This document shows positions 7,258 through 15,473 of a DNA stretch of 33,504 bases, piece by piece. Numbering within the stretch: position 1 is the stretch's first letter; every line of letters begins with the position of its first letter. The DNA comes from a virus. Below the pieces are notes generated by a model. The model had not been told where the DNA came from. It saw only the letters and a program-made list of their open reading frames with translations, and did not search any database. A program made the translations under genes and the position numbers. Location of the stretch: positions 1 through 33,504 of the IMG/VR virus record IMGVR_UViG_3300009285_007468, one strand, 5' to 3'.

Positions 7258-7587
7258 ATGATTGAATATATTCAAAGATGTTGGAAGGGAATTCTTACAT
7301 TTGTAGGTGTTTTGGCGGTTATTACTGCCTTGACAACGTTTTATTCTACACTGGCAACATCCGCAGACATTATCAAGATTAGGGAAGAGACCAATTCTGC
7401 GATTGGTCAGCTTAAGAAGAGCATGGAACTTGATCGTGATATCAATCGTCTGAATCAGGTGAATGATTCTTTGATGAAGGCCAAGATACTGCAAAAGACT
7501 TATCCGAATGACAGGGAACTGAAGGAAGACATCGAGGTACTCAAGAAGGACAAGACGAAGCTCCAGCAGAGGATCGAGGAGAGATGA
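7258..7587 (+). CDS. Small membrane-anchored coiled-coil protein
   Basis: This encodes 109 residues. Residues about 10-34 form one hydrophobic segment (ILTFVGVLAVITALTTFYST). The rest, from about residue 38, is a charged helix with heptad-like spacing and is predicted coiled coil. There are no catalytic motifs. The topology (N-terminal anchor, C-terminal coil) also fits inner spanins, but the lysis cassette is 14 kb away, so a spanin role is less likely. The ribosome site is poor because the gene begins just behind a terminator. Function unknown. Confidence 0.55.
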   Translation: MIEYIQRCWKGILTFVGVLAVITALTTFYSTLATSADIIKIREETNSAIGQLKKSMELDRDINRLNQVNDSLMKAKILQKTYPNDRELKEDIEVLKKDKTKLQQRIEER

Positions 7588-7755
7588 ATGGTAATGCAGA
7601 GAATTCATAGCACGGAAGAATTTATTGGCACGAGTCTTGACGATAAACCATCATCTGCAATGGTTGGATCGACTTTCTATGAATATGATACTTCACGGAT
7701 GTACATTGTGGCAAGCAAGACAAATGGAATTGCCAATTGGGTTTTGAGAAGATAA
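7588..7755 (+). CDS. Small virion-type protein with a fibre-tip-like motif
   Basis: This encodes 55 residues starting directly after the previous stop. The stretch AMVGSTFYEYDTSRMYIVA followed by NWVLRR belongs to a pattern widely seen in phage structural proteins, in which a (P)xGS-FYEYDT hairpin precedes a Trp-containing strand. The N-terminus of the protein at 8286 carries the same pattern (VPVGSRAWTYDTKLSYIC ... NWSLY), so the two share a module. It was found by reading the gap between larger genes. Its role is probably structural. Confidence 0.6.
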   Translation: MVMQRIHSTEEFIGTSLDDKPSSAMVGSTFYEYDTSRMYIVASKTNGIANWVLRR

Positions 7756-7756
7756 A

Positions 7757-8236
7757 ATGATAGAACAAAAGACAATATCAATAGGTTACCAATTTTCTAT
7801 TGAACAGAAACATCTTGCTGGCCAGCATGATCAATCCTCTCATGGTGGAAGAGGTGGAAGGAGGATTAAACCCAGTAATGAAGATAGGTCAGCAGCATTG
7901 ATAACATCACATAAGACTGCTGATTTAAAGAAATTACAAACTTTGAAAACTATGGATCAAATTCCATCGAAGATTAGAGAACCTTTTCGAGCCAGACAAG
8001 GGCATGGAAGTTATAATTTTTTAGATACTATGTCAACAGGAGTCTTTATTGAGTTGAATCCAAAGCAAAGGAATAATGAAGATATAGATAGATATGTTTC
8101 CGTTAAAAGTGGGAAATCGATGTTTATGGCAAGGGAAAGGCTTCTTACTACACAGAATCTTCAGGATAATCTACATATTAGAGTGTTTGGTCAATTGAAA
8201 GAATGGGATGCTAAATTGGTTTCATCTAAAATTTAA
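7757..8236 (+). CDS. Phage protein with an HLAGQHDQSSHG motif
   Basis: This encodes 159 residues. Near the N-terminus (about residues 19-31) lies HLAGQHDQSSHGGRGG, a short His/Gln/Gly motif that I recognise from several otherwise unrelated phage head-region proteins (maturation proteases and minor head proteins), where its role is unclear. The rest (about 45-159) is a mixed alpha/beta sequence ending in IRVFGQLKEWDAKLVSS, with no catalytic residues that I can assign. The start follows the previous TAA by one base. It may be a minor capsid or toxin-like cargo protein. I do not recognise the main domain. Confidence 0.5.
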   Translation: MIEQKTISIGYQFSIEQKHLAGQHDQSSHGGRGGRRIKPSNEDRSAALITSHKTADLKKLQTLKTMDQIPSKIREPFRARQGHGSYNFLDTMSTGVFIELNPKQRNNEDIDRYVSVKSGKSMFMARERLLTTQNLQDNLHIRVFGQLKEWDAKLVSSKI

Positions 8237-8285
8237 AAAGAAAGTGGTTACCACGTAAGGGCATGATGCCGAGGAGTAGATAAGA

Positions 8286-10013
8286 ATGACCGTAAAAAGA
8301 GAAACTTCGATCCAGAGATTTATTTTGCTGTCCACTGACACATTTCCTACGGGGGTGCCTGTCGGTTCAAGAGCGTGGACTTATGACACGAAACTGTCCT
8401 ACATTTGTTATGATGGGACAAACTGGTCTCTCTATGATGCCGATTCTGGATCTGGCACCGGCTTCATTTTCTATGGTCAGTGCTCATCGACTATGTCAGA
8501 TAGCACCACTACGATAGTCATTCCTGGTCTTGCCGGTTATGGCAATGACTATTTCAACAACAAGTATTATATGCAGATGATCTTGAACGCTAGTGTTCAT
8601 GGAAATATTCCTGAGCGACAGGTCAGGAAGATCACGGATTATGTCTCTACTACAGGAACGTTTACTACAGAGGCATTTAGCGGCAATGTGTCAGCCAGTG
8701 ATGACATGGCTGTTCTTCATGAATCAATCGCCCAACTTGCAGGACCTACATCTGCCATCAATAAATCGGTTGGCATTCTACAGATCGCGACTGCAACGGA
8801 AGATCTAAATCAGCTTCCTGGAGTAAAAGGTTTATTCATTGGGACCACCCAGGCAGTTGTTCTGGAGAAGCTTATTCTTAAGATGCCTACCGGGGCCGCT
8901 GCCGGCGCTATTACAAGTGTTTCTGTTGAAAACGACGATGTTACTCCAACTACATATATTACATCTGTTCAGGGAGACGTAGCTAATCTTACTTCTGAGG
9001 CAGAGATATCATGGACTGGTTATTCTCTCATAAATGTAGGAACGAAGATTAACTTAACATTGAATGGTGGCCCTCACGGCTCTGCTTATGTTGCGACAGC
9101 TATTGCTCAATGTAGGGCTGTGGTTGGTGGAGGATATCTCGCGGAGTCAAGTGCTTCTTCTGAGTCTCCGTCAATGTCTCCTTCTGCTTCGCCTTCGTTA
9201 AGTCCGTCGGCCAGTCCATCGACATCACCAAGTTTGAGCCCATCGGCAAGTCCAAGCTTGAGCCCATCTGAATCGCCGTCGGCATCTCCTTCGGCAAGTC
9301 CAAGCCTGAGTCCATCTGCTTCTGCTTCGCCTTCTGAGAGCCCATCGGCTTCTCTATCTGAGAGTCCATCAGTAAGCCCAAGCTTGAGTCCATCGGCATC
9401 CATGTCACCTTCAGCAAGTCCAAGCTTGAGCCCGTCAGCTTCACCATCAGCAAGTCCAAGTTTGAGCCCAAGTCAGAGCCCAAGCTTGAGTCCATCTGCT
9501 TCGGCTTCACCTTCTGAATCACCTTCAGCAAGTCCAAGCTTGAGCCCGTCAGCTTCACCATCAGCAAGTCCAAGTTTGAGCCCTTCTGAATCACCTTCAT
9601 TAAGCCCATCGATGTCGCCATCGCTGAGTCCGTCGGCTTCTGGGTCACCGTCGGTATCGCCTTCTGAATCTCCGTCGGTATCTCCATCAGCAAGTCCAAG
9701 CTTGAGCCCGTCAGCTTCACCATCAGCAAGTCCGTCAGTAAGTCTTTCGGCTTCACCTTCTGAATCTCCGTCGGCATCTCCATCTGCGAGTCCAAGCTTG
9801 AGCCCGTCTGCTTCTGCTTCACCTTCAGCTTCACCTTCTGAGTCACCGTCGGTATCGCCTTCTGAATCGCCTTCTGAATCGCCGTCGGCATCTCCTTCGG
9901 CAAGTCCAAGCCTGAGTCCATCTGCTTCTGCTTCGCCTTCAGCTTCACCTTCTGAGTCACCGTCGGTATCGCCTTCTGAATCACCTTCTGAGTCCCCAAG
10001 CGAGAATCCATAA
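8286..10013 (+). CDS. Large virion protein with Ser-Pro repeat tail
   Basis: This encodes 575 residues behind a GAGGAG site. Residues 1-60 hold a fibre-tip-like module shared with the 55-residue protein at 7588. Residues about 60-285 form a beta-rich domain with no recognised enzyme motif. From about residue 288 to the end the protein consists almost entirely of Ser-Pro-Ser-X units (X is Ala, Leu, Glu, Val, Met, Thr or Gln), ending ESPSENP. Such a region would be extended, disordered, protease-exposed and rich in hydroxyls for glycosylation. Position in the head module and the fibre-tip-like start suggest a capsid fibre or surface decoration. A second Ser-Pro array sits on the tail terminator protein at 25890. 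The function of the array is inferred. Confidence 0.75.
   Translation: MTVKRETSIQRFILLSTDTFPTGVPVGSRAWTYDTKLSYICYDGTNWSLYDADSGSGTGFIFYGQCSSTMSDSTTTIVIPGLAGYGNDYFNNKYYMQMILNASVHGNIPERQVRKITDYVSTTGTFTTEAFSGNVSASDDMAVLHESIAQLAGPTSAINKSVGILQIATATEDLNQLPGVKGLFIGTTQAVVLEKLILKMPTGAAAGAITSVSVENDDVTPTTYITSVQGDVANLTSEAEISWTGYSLINVGTKINLTLNGGPHGSAYVATAIAQCRAVVGGGYLAESSASSESPSMSPSASPSLSPSASPSTSPSLSPSASPSLSPSESPSASPSASPSLSPSASASPSESPSASLSESPSVSPSLSPSASMSPSASPSLSPSASPSASPSLSPSQSPSLSPSASASPSESPSASPSLSPSASPSASPSLSPSESPSLSPSMSPSLSPSASGSPSVSPSESPSVSPSASPSLSPSASPSASPSVSLSASPSESPSASPSASPSLSPSASASPSASPSESPSVSPSESPSESPSASPSASPSLSPSASASPSASPSESPSVSPSESPSESPSENP
9149..10010 (+). repeat. Degenerate Ser-Pro-Ser-X coding repeat array
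   Basis: About 860 bases encode an uninterrupted Ser-Pro array. Synonymous codons vary (tct, tca, tcg, agt, agc; cct, cca, ccg), so it is not a simple microsatellite. Exact longer copies also exist: the 68 bases at 9267-9334 recur identically at 9873-9940, and a segment around 9841 recurs with a 114-base (38-codon) shift near 9955. These point to recent in-frame recombination within an old, selected repeat. The reading frame is kept throughout. Confidence 0.9.
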
Positions 10014-10018
10014 TTAAG

Positions 10019-10375
10019 ATGAATTATCCACATTTATTTTTTTATACAGATAATTTGCCAAATAATTTTCATGCTTGTACTAATGGTTTCATTATCAGGA
10101 TGAGACCAGAGCATAAAAATGACGAAGGATTGTTAAAACATGAACTCATTCATGTAAAGCAATTCTGGTTGAATGGATTGTTAATTCATGCTATTGGGTA
10201 TAGATTCTCCAAGTCTTATAGATTGAAGTGTGAAGTAGAAGCATATCGAGAACAATTGAAATATCTACCTGCAACCATAGACTTAGGATATTATAAATGG
10301 ATTTATGCCGGGTTCATGGCAGAAAAATATGGATTAGGTATAACCAAAGAAAAAGCATTAAGGTCACTTATTTAA
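10019..10375 (+). CDS. Small zincin-like protein with HExxH motif
   Basis: This encodes 118 residues. HELIHVKQFW (residues 41-50) is a zinc-binding HExxH helix, and the following LKCEVEAYREQL supplies a Glu that could be the third ligand, an arrangement seen in many small metallopeptidase-like domains. The protein is soluble, with no signal peptide, so any activity would be cytoplasmic. It lies between the Ser-Pro virion protein and the glycosyltransferase block. The Shine-Dalgarno is weak. It could process a virion protein, but no substrate is shown. The zincin assignment is from the motif. Confidence 0.6.
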   Translation: MNYPHLFFYTDNLPNNFHACTNGFIIRMRPEHKNDEGLLKHELIHVKQFWLNGLLIHAIGYRFSKSYRLKCEVEAYREQLKYLPATIDLGYYKWIYAGFMAEKYGLGITKEKALRSLI

Positions 10376-10403
10376 CATCTTGCAGGATCTTAGAGAGGAG
10401 AAA

Positions 10404-11354
10404 ATGCAAACGCCAGATTTATCAATTATCATCCCGTCACGAGATTGTGAGTTCGCTTCAAAGACTGTAGATGACATCTTCGCGAAGGCAAAGGGGACCA
10501 TAGAAGTTGTCATCATGCTCGATGGTTATTGGCCAGACCCTCCTCTAAAAGATTACCCAAATTTGACAATAGTACACAAAGGAACCGCTCTCGGTATGCG
10601 TGACAGCATCAATCATGGAGTTGCCCTTTCTAAGGGAAAGTATATTCTTAAGTGTGATGACCACACGTCCTTTGCCGAAGGCTTCGACGAAATACTTAAG
10701 AAAGATTGTGAAGAAAACTGGATTTCCATTCCAAGCAGATATTCTCTTGATCCGATAAAATGGGAGAGAACAAGAGGTCCAATCCAATATATGTACCTTA
10801 CCTTTCCTTATGATCATCATGAGTTGTTTGGCACCGGATTTCATGGTGCCAAGTGGCATGGCCCAAAGGGACTGGAAGGCAGCTATTGGTATCTTGAGAA
10901 TGAACGTAAGAGAGGACCAAAGATCGATGACCTGATGATATTTCAGGGATCATGTTACTTCATGCATCGAAAGCATTGGGACTTTATTGAGGGTCTCGAC
11001 GAGGAAAATCACTATATCATGTATGACGAGGCCATTGAGCTGGATTTCAAGACATGGCTCTCAGGTGGAAGGGTTATCATCAATAAGAACACCTGGTATG
11101 CCCATCTTCATAAGGGAGTGACATACAAAAGAGATTTCCATTTATCAAAAAGACATAAGATAATGTCTGAGGTTTATAATACGGATTACTGGATGAACAA
11201 TAGATGGCCGAAGCAGACGAGACCGTTGAGGTGGTTGATAGAACACTTCTCTCCTCTGGATGGATGGCCAGAGGACTGGGATAACGTAGATAAGTATTTC
11301 GAGACGTGGAAGCACAAGGATTTATACAATCAGTTGTGGGGAAAGGAGAAATAA
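10404..11354 (+). CDS. Family 2 glycosyltransferase (GT-A fold)
   Basis: This encodes 316 residues, using the ATG behind GAGAGGAG. Family 2 enzymes move a sugar from a nucleotide-sugar donor. LSIIIPSRDCEFASKTVDDI opens the Rossmann-like half, VVIMLDGYWPDP follows, and KYILKCDDHTSFAEGFDE holds the acidic Asp-Asp donor/metal site near residues 85-95. LIFQGSCYF-type and GGRVIINKNTWYAHL strands form the acceptor side. There are no membrane segments, so it should act in the cytoplasm. It is a clear paralog of the N-terminal half of the protein at 18100, sharing the LDGYWPDP and FAEGFDE motifs. It overlaps the next gene by one base. Donor and acceptor are unknown. Confidence 0.85.
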   Translation: MQTPDLSIIIPSRDCEFASKTVDDIFAKAKGTIEVVIMLDGYWPDPPLKDYPNLTIVHKGTALGMRDSINHGVALSKGKYILKCDDHTSFAEGFDEILKKDCEENWISIPSRYSLDPIKWERTRGPIQYMYLTFPYDHHELFGTGFHGAKWHGPKGLEGSYWYLENERKRGPKIDDLMIFQGSCYFMHRKHWDFIEGLDEENHYIMYDEAIELDFKTWLSGGRVIINKNTWYAHLHKGVTYKRDFHLSKRHKIMSEVYNTDYWMNNRWPKQTRPLRWLIEHFSPLDGWPEDWDNVDKYFETWKHKDLYNQLWGKEK

Positions 11355-11953
11355 TGGGGGATCCGGTAAGGGCAACTACAAGGGCAATATTCAAGAAGTT
11401 TCACGTTCATCACGGGGACAATTTGCCTTTTGAAGGCTGGTGGCCAAGCACTCGCGAAACGCTTTTCGAGCTCTGGGGAGAGCTTGGTTATAAGGTAGGG
11501 GCAGAGATAGGGGTAAGGATGGGAACCAACTCTGCCGCCATACTGGCGAGAGTTCCTGGCGTGAAACTATACTGTATAGATCCCTGGAACGCCTACCTGC
11601 GAGTCACTGATAGTGTCCAGGACAGGTATTATGAGCGATGCGTGAGGAAGCTGGCTGGCAAGAACGTAGAGCTGATTAAAAAGACATCAATGGATGCTGT
11701 CGGAGACTTCGAGGATGGGAGTTTGGACTTTGTTTACATAGACGGACGCCATAATTTTTCCAATGTGCTTGAAGACATAATTTGTTATTATCCCAAGTTA
11801 AAACGGGGTTCGATCTGTTCTGGGCATGATTTTTATTCGTTTTTCGATTCTGGCGTCATAAATGCAGTCGATGCTTACTGTATGGGAAATAACATCAGCA
11901 AATTTTACGTGACACGTGAGAAAGCTCCAAGCTGGTTCTTCGTTAGAGAATAA
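11354..11953 (+). CDS. SAM-dependent methyltransferase, class I (Methyltransf_24-like)
   Basis: This encodes 199 residues, with ATG overlapping the previous stop (TAATG) and preceded by AAAGGAG. GYKVGAEIGVRMGTNSAAIL is a class I SAM-binding first loop, KLYCIDPW carries the acidic residue after strand 2, and SLDFVYIDGRHNFSNVLEDI is the family's later motif. The protein is a paralog of the one at 13418; the final GVINAVDAYCMGNNISKFYV parallels that protein's GVVRAVDAYTYSHNIRNWYI. The likely role is methylation of a sugar within this cluster, as other members modify glycans, but the substrate is inferred. Confidence 0.75.
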   Translation: MGDPVRATTRAIFKKFHVHHGDNLPFEGWWPSTRETLFELWGELGYKVGAEIGVRMGTNSAAILARVPGVKLYCIDPWNAYLRVTDSVQDRYYERCVRKLAGKNVELIKKTSMDAVGDFEDGSLDFVYIDGRHNFSNVLEDIICYYPKLKRGSICSGHDFYSFFDSGVINAVDAYCMGNNISKFYVTREKAPSWFFVRE

Positions 11954-11957
11954 GATC

Positions 11958-12938
11958 ATGATTAGACTGAATAGAAGAAAGAAATATTGTGCTTGTGGAT
12001 GTGGTGAAGAAGTTAAATTAAAACAGAAATATATTCGGGGTCATAATCGTCGTGGCAAATCTTCTTGGAATGCAGGTAAATCTTCTTGGAATGCTGGTAT
12101 ACATAAAGAAAAGCCAGTTTGGTTATGCGCTTGTAATTGTGGAGAATATGGCAAACCAGGCCGGAAGTTTATCAATGGGTATAATAGGAAAGGCATAAAT
12201 TTTGTTATGGCTGAGGAGCAGAAACAAAAGTTAAGAGTCCCTAAATCTAAATTGGCGAAACAAAATATGAAGGAAGCACAAAATCGACCTGAAGTAAAAG
12301 CAAAACGTAATATTACTTTCAATTCTATTTTAACAAAAAATAAAATGTCAAATTCTGCATTGATAGCCGGAGCCAGACCAGAAACAAAAGAAAAAAGATC
12401 TGTTGCTGCAAAAGAAATTGGGAGTAGACATGAAACAAAAGAAAAAAGATCTTCATATGGTAAAATTCCATGGGAAGATAGGGAAAATATGATTGCATTG
12501 CTTACCGCTGCAAGAAACCGACTAGAAGTAAAAGAAAGAAATTCAAAGAGGATGAAAAAGAAATGGAAGGAAGATATATTTGTCTCCAAACAAATGAAAG
12601 CCCGCCACGTCAAACAAAATAAACTCGAAAAGAAAGGTGAGGATTTATTTCATAAGTTATGTCCAAGTGAATATAAATTTACGGGTGATGGAGATGTCGT
12701 CATAGCAGGCAAGTGCCCAGACTTTATCAATATCAACGGTCAAAAGAAGATCATAGAGATCTATGGAGACTACTGGCACAGGGATGATAATGAGCAAGAT
12801 AGAATTGATACCTTTGCTAAATATGGTTACGATACTTTGATAATCTGGGAGCGCGAGTTCAAAGATATAGAGACACTGACAAAGAAGATAACGGATTTCC
12901 ACACTCGTGAAAATCCATATTCAATACACAAGGAATAA
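11958..12938 (+). CDS. Homing endonuclease with zinc modules and Vsr-like nuclease domain
   Basis: This encodes 326 residues. The N-terminus carries two Cys-x-Cys-x-Cys-Gly ... G(H/Y)N-(R/K)G zinc modules (YCACGCGEEVKLKQKYIRGH and WLCACNCGEYGKPGRKFING), separated by a short tandem GKSSWNA duplication. The middle is basic, with repeated (N)RPEVK-KR units likely to contact DNA. The C-terminus (about 240-326) holds KCPDFININGQKKIIEIYGD followed by YWH and an IIWEREF strand, a PD-(D/E)xK-type arrangement like very-short-patch-repair-type homing nucleases. It sits between two paralogous methyltransferase genes and breaks the operon. The ribosome site is weak. Two broken relatives lie at 4648 and 26641. 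Cleavage specificity is unknown. Confidence 0.75.
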   Translation: MIRLNRRKKYCACGCGEEVKLKQKYIRGHNRRGKSSWNAGKSSWNAGIHKEKPVWLCACNCGEYGKPGRKFINGYNRKGINFVMAEEQKQKLRVPKSKLAKQNMKEAQNRPEVKAKRNITFNSILTKNKMSNSALIAGARPETKEKRSVAAKEIGSRHETKEKRSSYGKIPWEDRENMIALLTAARNRLEVKERNSKRMKKKWKEDIFVSKQMKARHVKQNKLEKKGEDLFHKLCPSEYKFTGDGDVVIAGKCPDFININGQKKIIEIYGDYWHRDDNEQDRIDTFAKYGYDTLIIWEREFKDIETLTKKITDFHTRENPYSIHKE

Positions 12939-12939
12939 T

Positions 12940-13431
12940 ATGCATCCCGAGTCATATAAGATAGTCGAAGATTTTGCCGCTGAGTTCATCAAGGGAGAAA
13001 ATCTGAGGATCTGTGACGTTGGGAGTCTTGACATCAACGGGACGTATAGACCTATCTTCAGGGATCGTCACCATTATATGGGGATAGACATTCGTCCTGG
13101 ACCAAATGTCGATATTACTGTTCAGCCCTACGCGTATCCATTTGACGATAGTTATTTTGATGTGATAGTGTCTGGACAGACAATGGAACACATAGAGGAC
13201 ATATATGCGTGGATGGACGAAGTGGCGAGGGTGGCTAAGAACCTTGTTTGCATCATCGTTCCATGGCAATGGGGGCCACACAGGGAGCCAGTTGATTGCT
13301 GGAGGATATTGCCGGATGGAATGCGGTTTCTTTTTGATAGATCTGGATTGGAAGTTATAAAGATTTGGACTGATCAGTCATCTTGTATTGGAATTGCGAG
13401 AAAGAAAGGAGGAAAGAGTGGATCCAAATGA
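12940..13431 (+). CDS. SAM-dependent methyltransferase (Methyltransf_11-like)
   Basis: This encodes 163 residues, starting at ATG behind AAGGA. RICDVGSLDINGTYRPIF is a variant SAM-binding loop, YMGIDIRPGPNVDITV carries the acidic residue after strand 2, and FDVIVSGQTMEHIEDIYAWM is a typical motif post-I region. The loop lacks the usual GxGxG, so it may bind SAM weakly or differently. Length is near the lower limit of the family. It sits two bases after the endonuclease gene and overlaps the next methyltransferase by 14 bases. The probable substrate is a glycan or nucleotide-sugar. Confidence 0.7.
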   Translation: MHPESYKIVEDFAAEFIKGENLRICDVGSLDINGTYRPIFRDRHHYMGIDIRPGPNVDITVQPYAYPFDDSYFDVIVSGQTMEHIEDIYAWMDEVARVAKNLVCIIVPWQWGPHREPVDCWRILPDGMRFLFDRSGLEVIKIWTDQSSCIGIARKKGGKSGSK

Positions 13432-14032
13432 AATCATTAGGAAAAAACTTGATATAAGGAAAATCTCAAGTCCTCCAATTCTTGCATGGATCGGAACAGG
13501 CAGACATAAGTTACATGATGAGAGCATAGGGAGAAACCTCCTTGCGGAATTGTTTAAGGAACTTGGATATAAGAATGGAGTAGAAATAGGAGTCGACAGA
13601 GGATATTACTCAGACGTTCTCCTCTCAAAGAATCCAGACTTGCATCTGACAGGGGTCGATTCTTGGGTTGGCGATAAGGCAGAAACTCATTTTCGAGATG
13701 CTAAACAGAGACTTTCCAAACATGGTGATCGAATCGAATTGATGAAGATGAGAAGTCTTGATGCGGTGAAGGTATTTCCTTGGAATTCTCTCGACTTTGT
13801 TTATCTGGATTCTAATCGTTCATTCAATGATATTAGTCTTGATCTTATTAATTGGGGCAGACGAGTGAGGCAGGGAGGAATGATCGCTGGCAGAGGGTAC
13901 TGCCACCTGTTCGAGACAGGAGTTGTTCGGGCTGTAGACGCCTATACGTACTCACATAACATTAGGAACTGGTACATAACGCGGGATATAGAACCCAACT
14001 ACTTATGGATCAAACACTGGGAGAGCAAGTAA
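13418..14032 (+). CDS. SAM-dependent methyltransferase, paralog of the 11354 gene
   Basis: This encodes 204 residues from a GTG start behind a perfect AGGAGG five bases upstream. KNGVEIGVDRGYYSDVLL is the SAM loop, HLTGVDSW the strand 2 region, and SLDFVYLDSNRSFNDISLDL the later motif. The match with the gene at 11354 extends along the whole chain, so the pair arose by duplication and then diverged, with the homing endonuclease and a third methyltransferase now between them. It overlaps the next gene by one base (TAATG). Different methylation positions on one glycan would explain keeping both. Confidence 0.72.
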   Translation: MDPNEIIRKKLDIRKISSPPILAWIGTGRHKLHDESIGRNLLAELFKELGYKNGVEIGVDRGYYSDVLLSKNPDLHLTGVDSWVGDKAETHFRDAKQRLSKHGDRIELMKMRSLDAVKVFPWNSLDFVYLDSNRSFNDISLDLINWGRRVRQGGMIAGRGYCHLFETGVVRAVDAYTYSHNIRNWYITRDIEPNYLWIKHWESK

Positions 14033-14670
14033 TGCCAAGATACATGGAAGATAACCTCAACATGCATTTGCATAGTGTGTTGAGGATGATGCAAAGCCGT
14101 ATTGTCAATAAGACTTCATACATGGGTATTCATACCACGAAGAACCCTCTTGATATGTGGGTCTATCAGGAGATCATCTATGAGACGAAGCCAGATGTCA
14201 TAATCGAGATTGGTTGTGGCAGGGGAGGTTCAAGTTTATGCCTGGCAAATTTGTGTAATAATATCAATCATGGTCGTGTCCTTGGGATAGATGTGGATCT
14301 ATGGAAGCATCCAAGGGTGATTGATCATCCAAGAATAAAATTACTTGAAGGAGATGCTAACCAATTAATTGACAAGGTTAAGGAACTTACATTCAACTGT
14401 AAGGACATTATGGTAATAGAAGATAGTTCACATACTTATGACAACACACTCGACTTATTGAGGTTCTATTCACCATTTGTAAGGGAAGACAATTACTTCA
14501 TAGTCGAGGATAGCAATTGTTATCATGGAATCAATCGAGGTCCTTATCCTGGACCTTATGAAGCAATTGAGACATTCTTGCAAGAGAATCCAGATTTTGA
14601 AAGCGACAGGGAAAAAGAATCTTTCTTCATTACATGGAACCCAAAAGGTTACCTGAGGCGAAGAAAATAA
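14032..14670 (+). CDS. CmcI/cephalosporin-hydroxylase-like methyltransferase
   Basis: This encodes 212 residues, with ATG overlapping the previous stop. KNPLDMWVYQEIIYETKPDV, then IIEIGCGRGGSSLCLA and VIEDSSHTYDNTLDLLRFYS are strongly reminiscent of the CmcI family, whose members include sugar O-methyltransferases such as rhamnosyl O-methyltransferase. The SAM loop GCGRGGS is complete, and the HTYDNT motif is typical. No membrane segment is present. With its neighbours it forms a chain of overlapping genes, suggesting a shared substrate. A sugar O-methyltransferase is the best reading, but the name cephalosporin hydroxylase is only a family label. Confidence 0.75.
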   Translation: MPRYMEDNLNMHLHSVLRMMQSRIVNKTSYMGIHTTKNPLDMWVYQEIIYETKPDVIIEIGCGRGGSSLCLANLCNNINHGRVLGIDVDLWKHPRVIDHPRIKLLEGDANQLIDKVKELTFNCKDIMVIEDSSHTYDNTLDLLRFYSPFVREDNYFIVEDSNCYHGINRGPYPGPYEAIETFLQENPDFESDREKESFFITWNPKGYLRRRK

Positions 14671-15473
14671 TGAGAGATATTTCTTTTTTCTTTAATCCCT
14701 ATGGGGCAGGAGAAATAGATGGAAGGCAAATTGGGGAGTTTCTTCAAGCGAAACTCAATCCTACAGCTGGATATCAAGATGATATTTGCATTTACGTCAA
14801 ATGCCAGCCTCCAGAATGTTTGCCTGAACATTCTTATGTCAACATAGTTGATGGCGTCGGGCTGATTGGATGGTTGTTGAGGCATCCAAGAGTTGGGGTA
14901 ATTGCCACATCAAAGACTGCGCAGGAATATTTGATTGAAGTCCTTGATAGAGATGTTCAATTTATCCCGGAACATCATTGTAATTGTGAGAGAGATAAAA
15001 GAACCAGAGAAGAGATAACTACGGTTGGGATGATAGGAAACATTAAAGGATTTGATTGCGACCTTGAATATGCTAAGAAGCGTTTCAATGATATTGGAAT
15101 GAAGTTCATTTGGAAGTCAAATTATAGCAATAGATTTGACGTGATAAACTTTTATAAGAAGATAGATATCCAGATTAACTGGAGGCCACACGTCAGTGGT
15201 GTCCATGCCAAGTTGCATAATCCCCTGAAGCTTGCGAATGCAGCTTCATTCGGTATCCCCACGGTATCGTATCCAGAAGAAAACTACGTAAAAGAATTTA
15301 GCGGATACTTTCTGGCTCCAGACAAGATAGAAGACTTATTTGATGAGGTGACGATACTCAAGAACCGGCCAGAGTATCACCAGGCTTACTCAGAACTGCT
15401 CTTAAAGAAGGCCGAACAATATCATATAGAGAATGTTACAAAACTGTACAGGCAGCTTCAGGAGGATTTATGA
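14670..15473 (+). CDS. Glycosyltransferase, GT-B-like
   Basis: This encodes 267 residues, overlapping the previous stop (TAATG). The N-terminal half is short for the fold. The C-terminal half reads like GT-B acceptor/donor regions: TTVGMIGNIKGFDCDLEYAK, YKKIDIQINWRPH, and PLKLANAASFGIPTVSYPEE, where the K-A-A-G-P stretch resembles the donor-binding loop of family 4-like enzymes. The EE pair normally follows this loop. No transmembrane segment is seen. It probably adds one sugar in the cluster's pathway. The family is not certain. Confidence 0.6.
   Translation: MRDISFFFNPYGAGEIDGRQIGEFLQAKLNPTAGYQDDICIYVKCQPPECLPEHSYVNIVDGVGLIGWLLRHPRVGVIATSKTAQEYLIEVLDRDVQFIPEHHCNCERDKRTREEITTVGMIGNIKGFDCDLEYAKKRFNDIGMKFIWKSNYSNRFDVINFYKKIDIQINWRPHVSGVHAKLHNPLKLANAASFGIPTVSYPEENYVKEFSGYFLAPDKIEDLFDEVTILKNRPEYHQAYSELLLKKAEQYHIENVTKLYRQLQEDL

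Noticed and set aside
9149-10010. Diversity-generating retroelement target in the Ser-Pro array
   Set aside because: No reverse transcriptase or template repeat is visible, and changes are spread over synonymous positions rather than concentrated at adenines.
9100-10033. Long reverse-strand ORFs across the Ser-Pro array (and again at 25789-26236)
   Set aside because: They are forced by the low-complexity codon pattern on the + strand. The forward frame matches genes with ribosome sites and neighbours.
10012-10039. Possible fifth copy of the promoter motif (AATTAAGA-N13-TTTATTT) at the zincin gene
   Set aside because: Spacing fits, but there are two mismatches in the first element and one in the second, and it overlaps the coding start.
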